Source of the DNA: Deltaproteobacteria bacterium
GTDB taxonomy: Bacteria; Desulfobacterota; DSM-4660; Desulfatiglandales; Desulfatiglandaceae
NCBI GenBank assembly: GCA_021159525.1
Contig: JAGHEC010000310.1
Coordinates: 1-20,806, forward strand
Length of the DNA: 20,806 nucleotides
Reading direction: 5' to 3'
Each line of letters opens with the position of its first letter. Within the stretch, counting starts at the first letter, position 1. This document shows positions 15,810 through 20,806 of the stretch, piece after piece. A program made the translations under genes and the position numbers. The notes under the pieces were generated by a model. It was given only the letters and a program-made list of their open reading frames with translations, did no database searches and had not been told where the DNA came from.

Positions 15810-16504
15810 TGAAAGAGTTTATTTCGGTCAGTCCGTTGAAGATCCTGGAGAAGTCCTCGCAGGGGCGCTTGGGGCCGGGCAACCTGGGGGTCCTGGTGGC
15901 CCGTGCCGGCGTGGGCAAAACCGCCTGTCTGATACATATCGCCTTTGACAAGATCTTTCGCAGGGGAAAACTGGTCCATATCTCACTTGAAGAAGGGCCG
16001 GAAAAGGTGGCCTCCTACTACAATGTGATCTACTCCGACCTGCTGAAGGCCCTGAACAAGGACGACGACAGTGAATACCGCTTTCTCATGGAGCGAAACC
16101 GGATGATCCTTGCCTACCTCAACCAGAGCTTCGATTTGGACCGCCTGAAGACCAGCCTCAAAAACCTGGGGGAACGGCTTGATTTCAAACCCGACACCCT
16201 CATCATCGACGGTCTGGATTTTGAAAACGCCGACAGGTCCCTCTTTGAGGGGCTCAAGGCCGCTGCCGAGGAATTTCAGGTGGAGATATGGCTTTCAGCC
16301 CTGTCCCATCGCCACATCAACGAAGTCAACGAGCGGGGCATCCCCTACCCCTGTCATAAGCTGGATGATCTCATCAGCATTATTGTCCGGTTGCAGCCTG
16401 AACGGATGGGCATGGTGTTGAGACTGTTGAAAGACCACGAAAGACACGGGATTCCCGAGAACAGTATTGCACTGGATCCCGGTACATTTTTGGCGCTCAC
16501 ATGA
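15809..16504 (+). CDS. RecA/KaiC-like P-loop ATPase of unknown function
   Basis: 231-residue soluble protein. Walker A is ARAGVGKTA (31-39), with Ala in place of the first glycine. ISLEEGPEKV (58-67) places acidic residues where KaiC/RecA-fold ATPases have their catalytic glutamate. Walker B is LIIDGLDF (131-138), followed by WLSALSHRH in the sensor-like strand. Together these indicate a RecA-fold ATPase without an attached partner domain. The specific role is not known to me. The GTG start overlaps the EF-G stop by one base (TAGTG), with AAGGAGA inside the EF-G 3' end 9 bases upstream, so translation is coupled to EF-G. That tight link hints at a job related to EF-G or the ribosome, but this is inference. 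Confidence 0.75.
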   Translation: MKEFISVSPLKILEKSSQGRLGPGNLGVLVARAGVGKTACLIHIAFDKIFRRGKLVHISLEEGPEKVASYYNVIYSDLLKALNKDDDSEYRFLMERNRMILAYLNQSFDLDRLKTSLKNLGERLDFKPDTLIIDGLDFENADRSLFEGLKAAAEEFQVEIWLSALSHRHINEVNERGIPYPCHKLDDLISIIVRLQPERMGMVLRLLKDHERHGIPENSIALDPGTFLALT

Positions 16505-16515
16505 GGTAGTCGAAC

Positions 16516-16662
16516 ATGAAGGTCAATTGTCAGGATCATCGACAATCCATGGAACTCTTGGGGCTCAGACTGAGGCTGGAAAAGGAGAGGCTGGACCCAA
16601 AGGAACGGGAGGAAATTGAGAAACGGATCAAGGCCCTTGAAAAGGACTTGGCCCTGGATTGA
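16516..16662 (+). CDS. Small charged helical protein (48 residues)
   Basis: ATG at 16516 opens a 48-codon frame ending TGA at 16660-16662. GAGGT (16503-16507), overlapping the stop of the ATPase gene, is a ribosome site 8 bases upstream. The product begins MKVNCQDHRQSMELLGLRL and continues as a strongly charged, leucine-spaced helix (LEKERLDPKEREEIEKRI, then KALEKDLALD), likely a short coiled coil. There is no membrane segment, and one Cys at residue 5. It starts 12 bases after the ATPase stop and is probably the third gene of that unit. Function unknown. The Lys/Glu-rich composition and good ribosome site make it more credible than a chance frame. Confidence 0.6.
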   Translation: MKVNCQDHRQSMELLGLRLRLEKERLDPKEREEIEKRIKALEKDLALD

Positions 16663-16666
16663 GGCC

Positions 16667-17116
16667 TCAGAAGAGCTTTGCGCTGTCCAGGAGCAGGGTA
16701 ACCGGGCCGTCATTGATAAGCCATACGTCCATCATTTCCTGAAAACGGCCGGTTTCCACTGGAATATGCCTCTCTCTCAGCAGGCAAATAAAGTGTTCAT
16801 ACAGGTCCCTTGCCTGTTCGGGCCGGGCCGCATGGGCAAAGGAAGGCCTTCGGCCCTTCCGGCAGTCACCCCAGAGGGTGAACTGGGAAACCACCAGAAC
16901 CGCGGCGGAGAAATCTGTCAAAGAGAGGTTCATAGCCCCCCGGGTATCGGGAAAAACCCGGAGATGGGCGATCTTGTCGGCCAGATAGAGGGCATCCTTT
17001 TCAGTATCGTCCTCTCCCACTCCCAAGAAAATCAGGAGCCCCGGGCCGATCCGGCCGACCACGCTCCCCTCGACGCTCACCTTGGCCTCTTTAACTCTTT
17101 GGACAACTGCTCTCAT
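16667..17116 (-). CDS. dtd: D-aminoacyl-tRNA deacylase
   Basis: Homodimeric cytoplasmic enzyme that hydrolyses D-aminoacyl-tRNAs (and glycine mischarged on tRNA-Ala), protecting translation. The 149 residues match the usual length of 145-150. It starts with the family's MRAVVQRVKEAKVSV, contains GLLIFLGVGEDDTEKDA, the active-site SQFTL at 77-81 with KGRRPSF following, and NDGPVT at 135-140 with the chirality-selecting Gly-Pro. The gene converges on the 48-residue gene with only 4 bp between stops, so no separate terminator is possible there. The upstream 139 bp to the divergent radical SAM gene must contain its promoter, but I could not assign one. Confidence 0.95.
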   Translation of the reverse strand: MRAVVQRVKEAKVSVEGSVVGRIGPGLLIFLGVGEDDTEKDALYLADKIAHLRVFPDTRGAMNLSLTDFSAAVLVVSQFTLWGDCRKGRRPSFAHAARPEQARDLYEHFICLLRERHIPVETGRFQEMMDVWLINDGPVTLLLDSAKLF

Positions 17117-17255
17117 GCCGGTTGCCGGATGCTGGTCTATAGGGTTTGTTGGGCACTTCGCCCGTCAGAGCATCGGGCCCTATCTGTTTGACGGAGCGGG
17201 AGGGTCCAACGGCCTATTATGAATTGACAGAAATTTACAATTTCAGGCACTTTTC

Positions 17256-18614
17256 ATGAAACCCTCCCTTATCCTCATCAATCCCTGGATTACCGACTTT
17301 GCGGCCTACGATCTCTGGTCCAAGCCCGTGGGGCTTTTGTATCTTGCAGCCCATCTGAGAAAACGGGGATGCAGTGTCCACCTGATCGACTGTCTCGACG
17401 TGCATCATCCGCTGATGAAGGAAAAAGGTCCTCTCCCGTTGCCCAAGCGTCGATCATACGGAACCGGCAAATTCTGGCGGGAGAAGGTGTCCAAACCTCC
17501 TCCTTTGAAAGATATCCCCAGGCCTTACAGCCGTTACGGCCTGTGGCCCAAGATTGTGGAGCAGGAACTGGCAGAGATTGATTCTCCTTCCGCCATCCTG
17601 GTAACATCTCTCATGACATACTGGTATCCCGGGGTCCAGGAGGTCATCCGTCTCGCCAAAAAGATTCATCCCGGTGTCCCTGTCATCCTCGGGGGCATTT
17701 ATGCCCGCCTGTGCAGCGAGCATGCGGCCATCCATTCCGGAGCCGATACGGTCATATCAGACCATGGCTTTGATTCACTCTGGACCTGTCTGAAGGCCAT
17801 TAACATCGACCTGGCTGAAGACGCCGACCCTGCGCTTCCCTCTCCATATCCTGCATTCGATCTTCTGAAGGGCCTTGATTATGTCTGCATAATGACCTCC
17901 ACTGGCTGTCCCTTCCGATGTAAATACTGCGCAAGCCATTATCTCTACCTGGAATTTTGCAGAAGGGACCCGGCCGAGGCGCTGGAAGAGATCATCTACT
18001 GGCGCCGGGCATTCGGGGTCCGTGACTTTGCATTTTATGACGATGCCCTTCTGGCGAACCCGGAGACGCATGCCCTTCCCCTCTTGGAAGGTCTGGCCCG
18101 TCTTGACCTGGATCTGAGGTTCCACACCCCCAACGCCCTTCATGTGCGGGGGATCACCCCGGAGATAGCCCGACTTATGCGCCGAACCGGTTTCAAGACC
18201 ATTCGGCTGGGGCTTGAAAGCTCAGATATGGCGCTCCACCGGGAACTGGACAACAAGATCTCGCCCGGCGATTTTGAACACGCCATGCGCCACCTGAAAA
18301 AGGCAGGATTTTCACCCCGCCACATCGGCGCCTACATCCTGATTGGTCTGCCTGAACAGCCAATCGATGCCATAGTGGAAACCATCCGTTTCGCAGGGGG
18401 TCACGGTGCATTCCCCTATCTCGCCGAATACTCGCCCGTGCCCCACACACTGCTCTGGGAAAAAGCCGTGTCATGGTCCAACTATGACCTGACAGGAGAG
18501 CCCCTGTTTCACAACAACACGCTTTTGCCTTGCTGGGACGAGGCCCGGAAAGGATGCCTCCCCAAGTTGAAGCGGCTGGTCGCGGAGACACGTGAGCGGC
18601 TGCGACAGGAATAG
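17256..18614 (+). CDS. Radical SAM protein with B12-binding-like N-terminal domain
   Basis: 452 residues. The N-terminal part (about 5-180) has the layout of B12-binding radical SAM proteins: LILINPW, PVGLLYLAAHLRKRG and VHLIDCLD, later VILGGIYARL with HSGADTVISDHG. The cobalamin-ligand motif DxHxxG is not intact: DVHHPL occurs at 48-53, with no glycine. The radical SAM core follows, with the [4Fe-4S] motif C218-P-F-R-C222-K-Y-C225, YDDALL, and RLGLESSD as the SAM-contact region. About 35 residues (55-95) rich in Pro/Lys/Arg interrupt the N-terminal domain. Substrate unknown. Radical SAM proteins of this architecture modify lipids, tetrapyrroles or other small molecules. It ends 18 bp from the convergent larB. 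Ribosome site weak (CAGG). Confidence 0.85.
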   Translation: MKPSLILINPWITDFAAYDLWSKPVGLLYLAAHLRKRGCSVHLIDCLDVHHPLMKEKGPLPLPKRRSYGTGKFWREKVSKPPPLKDIPRPYSRYGLWPKIVEQELAEIDSPSAILVTSLMTYWYPGVQEVIRLAKKIHPGVPVILGGIYARLCSEHAAIHSGADTVISDHGFDSLWTCLKAINIDLAEDADPALPSPYPAFDLLKGLDYVCIMTSTGCPFRCKYCASHYLYLEFCRRDPAEALEEIIYWRRAFGVRDFAFYDDALLANPETHALPLLEGLARLDLDLRFHTPNALHVRGITPEIARLMRRTGFKTIRLGLESSDMALHRELDNKISPGDFEHAMRHLKKAGFSPRHIGAYILIGLPEQPIDAIVETIRFAGGHGAFPYLAEYSPVPHTLLWEKAVSWSNYDLTGEPLFHNNTLLPCWDEARKGCLPKLKRLVAETRERLRQE

Positions 18615-18632
18615 GGCAAGGCCCTGAACGCC

Positions 18633-19388
18633 TCACGCCTCCCCTCTATTTATCAGCCCTGCCGCATATCCTGCGCCGAAACCGTTGTCAATGTTGACCA
18701 CAGTCACCCCTGCGGCACACGAATTGAGCATGCCCAAGAGGGCCGCGATGCCGTTGAAACTGGCCCCGTAGCCCACGCTGGTGGGGACGGCAATGACCGG
18801 TTTGTCCACCAGGCCGCCTACCACGCTTGGCAATGCCCCCTCCATCCCCGCAACCACCACGATAACCGAGGCCCTGTCGATCCTGTCCCAGTGGCCCAAA
18901 AGCCTGTGGAGCCCGGCCACCCCCACGTCATAAACAGTATCCACCTGGTTTCCCATGAAGCGGGCCGCCACCGCGGCCTCCTCTGCAACCGGGATGTCGG
19001 ATGTCCCTGCGCTCATGACCAGAATCGTTCCCCTTCCCGAGATCCGGATGGGCTCCCGGATCAGGGTGATCATCCTGGCCTGTTCATAAAAGGTGGTCTC
19101 GGGAAAATACCTCTGGATCTCTTTCGCCTTCTCAAGAGACAACCGGGTCACCAGGATGTTTTCTCCTTGAGAAATCATCTGCTTCATGATCCGGATAATC
19201 ACAGAGGCCTCTTTACCCTGCCCGTAAATGACTTCGGAGAGGCCTTTTCTAAGGGGTCGATGATGGTCGATGCAGGCAAATCCCAAATCCTCAAACGGGA
19301 GACGTTTGAGGCGATCCACAACATGGTCCACAGTCACTTCACCCCTGGCGAGTCGATTCAGCAGGCCTGCAAGTGCATCCTGATTCAT
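18633..19388 (-). CDS. larB: Nickel-pincer cofactor biosynthesis protein LarB
   Basis: LarB carboxylates the pyridinium ring of nicotinate adenine dinucleotide and releases AMP, the first step to the nickel-pincer nucleotide cofactor of lactate racemase and related LarA enzymes. The 251 residues match the family. The N-terminal part contains DHHRPLRKGLSEVIYG. The C-terminal half is a PurE/AIR-carboxylase-like domain with VMSAGTSDIPVAEEAA, VYDVGVAGLHRLL, GMEGALPSVVGGL and PTSVGYGASFNGIAALL. Cys224 in NSCAAGV corresponds to the cysteine that forms a substrate adduct in characterised LarB. LarC, LarE and LarA are not in the window. It starts 30 bp after the preceding unknown gene and is the last gene of that operon. 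Confidence 0.93.
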   Translation of the reverse strand: MNQDALAGLLNRLARGEVTVDHVVDRLKRLPFEDLGFACIDHHRPLRKGLSEVIYGQGKEASVIIRIMKQMISQGENILVTRLSLEKAKEIQRYFPETTFYEQARMITLIREPIRISGRGTILVMSAGTSDIPVAEEAAVAARFMGNQVDTVYDVGVAGLHRLLGHWDRIDRASVIVVVAGMEGALPSVVGGLVDKPVIAVPTSVGYGASFNGIAALLGMLNSCAAGVTVVNIDNGFGAGYAAGLINRGEA

Positions 19389-19418
19389 AAGCCGTGATGC
19401 CCTCCCCCGGATGGCGAT

Positions 19419-19775
19419 CTAAAGAAGGCCCTTTTCTTTTAAAAAAGACATGGAACGGTGACCGATGCTGGTAACCCTGCTCAAGGCCCGGGTGAGATGA
19501 ACCACCGATTCCGGGGCAACGCCCGAACGCATCATGACCGTGGCCTGATCCAGGATCGGTTCGATCTCATCCCATGCAGGGTCGCCGGTGACGCGTCTCG
19601 CCAGCCGGACTTCCTGGATCATCATGTCCATTTTCATCCGAATGGTCTTTTCCGCGCCCGGCCTTTCAGGCTGGGTCAGACCGCCAAGAAGTTCAAGGGC
19701 CTGGGAGGCCCAGATGATCCCTGTTTTCACCTTTTCACTCTCGGTAAAGGCCATGATCGCCTCTGATTCGTTCAT
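19419..19775 (-). CDS. Conserved-looking hypothetical protein between pcm and larB
   Basis: 118 residues, predicted largely helical, with no signal peptide, membrane segment or metal motif. The only patterns are charged amphipathic stretches (KTIRMKMDMMIQEVRLARRV about 43-62, and EIEPILDQATVMMRSG). I do not recognise the family. It is likely real because it fills the space between pcm (27 bp) and larB (30 bp) in the same direction and AAGGAG lies 11 bases before its ATG. Another ATG seven codons in is possible but has no better ribosome site. Function cannot be inferred from the neighbours, which are themselves unrelated. Confidence 0.7.
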   Translation of the reverse strand: MNESEAIMAFTESEKVKTGIIWASQALELLGGLTQPERPGAEKTIRMKMDMMIQEVRLARRVTGDPAWDEIEPILDQATVMMRSGVAPESVVHLTRALSRVTSIGHRSMSFLKEKGLL

Positions 19776-19802
19776 GCGTCTTTCATCTCCTTGGGTTCTT
19801 CT

Positions 19803-20456
19803 CTATTCCTTCCATCCGTGGACGCCCACCAGGTTGACAAAACGGCAACCGCCCAGATTCTCATGCACAAAACTTCCCCTTTTTTTGATTACCTTTACCA
19901 GCTCTTGACTGTACTTATTGCCCACCGGGATGACGAGCCTTCCGTCGTCGGCAAGTTGATTCAGGAGAGGTTCCGGCAGACTTGGCGCCCCTGCTGTGAC
20001 GATGATGGCATCGTAGGGCGCGTATTCCTCCCATCCCAGGGTCCCGTCAAAGGCCTTGAACAGGATATTGCGATAGTTCAGGTCGGATAGGACCTTCCTG
20101 GCCTTTACCATCAGCGCACGGATACGTTCCACCGTGCAGACCTTGTGGGCCAAGCTTGCCAGGATAGCGGTCTGATATCCGCTTCCTGTGCCGATCTCCA
20201 AGACCTTTTCATCCCCCTTCAGCTCCAGGGCCTCGGTCATGAGGGCTACTATATAGGGCTGCGAGATGGTCTGGTTGTGGCCGATGGGGAGGGGGTGATC
20301 ATTGTAGGCCTCACCCGCCAGAGACTCTTCCACAAAGAGGTCCCGTCGCACATCTCTCATGGCCGCCAGGACCCCCGGATCCTTGATCCCACGGGGGATC
20401 AACTGGGTCTTGACCATTTTTTCCCGGGCGAACCGGTAATCGTGGTTGGAAGTCAT
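19803..20456 (-). CDS. pcm: Protein-L-isoaspartate O-methyltransferase
   Basis: SAM-dependent cytoplasmic enzyme that methylates isoaspartyl residues in aged proteins and starts their repair. The 217 residues are normal length. Family blocks: REKMVKTQLIPRGIKDPGVLAAM near the start (residues 11-33, broken here as REKMVKTQL and GIKDPGVL), the signature IGHNQTISQPYIVALMTEAL, methyltransferase motif I VLEIGTGSGYQTAILA, then CTVER, AFDGTLGW and AIIVTAGAPSLPEPLLNQL, ending with VNLVGVHGW. ATG 20456 has GAGG 5-6 bases upstream. It heads an operon with the 118-residue protein and larB. In many bacteria pcm follows surE, but here the upstream region is a repeat element. Confidence 0.95.
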   Translation of the reverse strand: MTSNHDYRFAREKMVKTQLIPRGIKDPGVLAAMRDVRRDLFVEESLAGEAYNDHPLPIGHNQTISQPYIVALMTEALELKGDEKVLEIGTGSGYQTAILASLAHKVCTVERIRALMVKARKVLSDLNYRNILFKAFDGTLGWEEYAPYDAIIVTAGAPSLPEPLLNQLADDGRLVIPVGNKYSQELVKVIKKRGSFVHENLGGCRFVNLVGVHGWKE

Positions 20457-20491
20457 TTGCGCCTCTGAAGCGGGGTCCTCTGTTTACGCGA

Positions 20492-20521
20492 ACAATACCA
20501 CATTGTTTCTGAAAATGTAAA
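20492..20521 (-). promoter_or_regulatory. Possible promoter of the pcm operon
   Basis: On the minus strand TTTACA (20521-20516), an 18-base spacer, and TATTGT (20497-20492), about 36 bases before the pcm start. It is the best pair of boxes in the gap, but moderate in quality. Confidence 0.4.
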
Positions 20522-20629
20522 TTCAAGAAGGAACTGCATACGCAAATCCAGCCTTGACAACCCAAAGTCCGGGTGGTAATTTTTTAATTTTCCCTTGCCG
20601 TTTTCCGGCATTACAAACGCTTGACCCAT

Positions 20630-20764
20630 CAGCTCAATAATCAGGGGCATAACAGTGAACGTAGTGCCGGGGCAGGATGATTTTTCTTCCGCTCCGGGCC
20701 TCCGGGCTGGTCTCTTCAGTGACTTATCTGCGGGGGACACCCGCCTGCCAAGGCCAATTGAGCG
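20630..20764. repeat. Dispersed palindromic intergenic repeat, copy 3
   Basis: Begins CAGCTCAAT and ends ATTGAGCG, giving the same terminal inverted repeat as copy 2 with one mismatch. Its first 35 or so bases match 13515 onward closely, including GATAACAG/CATAACAG and GAACGTA, and it shares the TTTTTCTT core. The right half is longer and largely different (135 bp in total against 113). It lies upstream of pcm, in the 350-bp stretch to the window end, where I see nothing else besides the pcm promoter candidate. Confidence 0.7.
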
Positions 20765-20806
20765 TTCTTGCCAAGACTTTCGTCCCGTGGATCTGCGATG
20801 GCAGAA

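Noticed and set aside
18613..18625. AGGGC-AAG-GCCCT hairpin between the radical SAM gene and larB
   Set aside because: Only a 5-bp stem with no T run on either side. Too weak to call a terminator.

Overview
The window reads as chromosomal DNA of a moderately GC-rich bacterium, most likely from the Desulfobacterota (former Deltaproteobacteria). This is inferred, not proven, from four things: an EF-G of the mitochondrial/spirochaete-delta type (spdEFG1-like), an anaerobe-type LarB, a FadN-type beta-oxidation operon, and abundant short intergenic repeats. I see no rRNA, tRNA, CRISPR array, phage or transposase gene.

Layout. Positions 1-240 hold a 48-bp tandem repeat and a decayed dispersed repeat. 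Positions 357-5785 (minus strand) are an oligopeptide-type ABC transporter operon, oppA-oppB-oppC-oppD, behind a good sigma70-like promoter at 5834-5862. It has no second ATPase (oppF) before the window edge, and oppA and oppC each carry an unusual internal insertion. Positions 5900-6040 hold the degenerate C-terminal end of a short-chain dehydrogenase. Positions 6190-7538 (plus) encode a CBS-pair protein overlapping a TIGR02757/DUF2400 protein.

Positions 7535-13480 (plus) are a complete fatty-acid beta-oxidation operon, fadN-fadA-fadE, in the same order and with nearly the same protein sizes as the Bacillus subtilis fadNAE operon. A perfect inverted repeat resembling the B. subtilis FadR (TetR-type) operator lies just after its promoter, and a strong intrinsic terminator follows it. 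FadE makes the enoyl-CoA, FadN hydrates and oxidises it, and FadA cleaves off acetyl-CoA.

Positions 13725-16662 (plus) hold a stand-alone EF-G, then a RecA/KaiC-like P-loop ATPase whose GTG start overlaps the EF-G stop by one base, then a 48-residue charged helical protein. A convergent dtd (D-aminoacyl-tRNA deacylase) ends 4 bp later, so two neighbouring genes concern translation. Positions 17256-18614 (plus) encode a radical SAM protein with a B12-binding-like N-terminal domain. Positions 18633-20456 (minus) form a compact pcm - unknown gene - larB operon. Positions 20630-20764 hold another copy of the dispersed repeat.

The most noteworthy items are the FadR-like operator on a Bacillus-type fad operon, the coupled spdEFG1 / ATPase / micro-protein unit, the expanded oppA and oppC, and several repeat families, including degenerate 7-bp arrays at gene borders.
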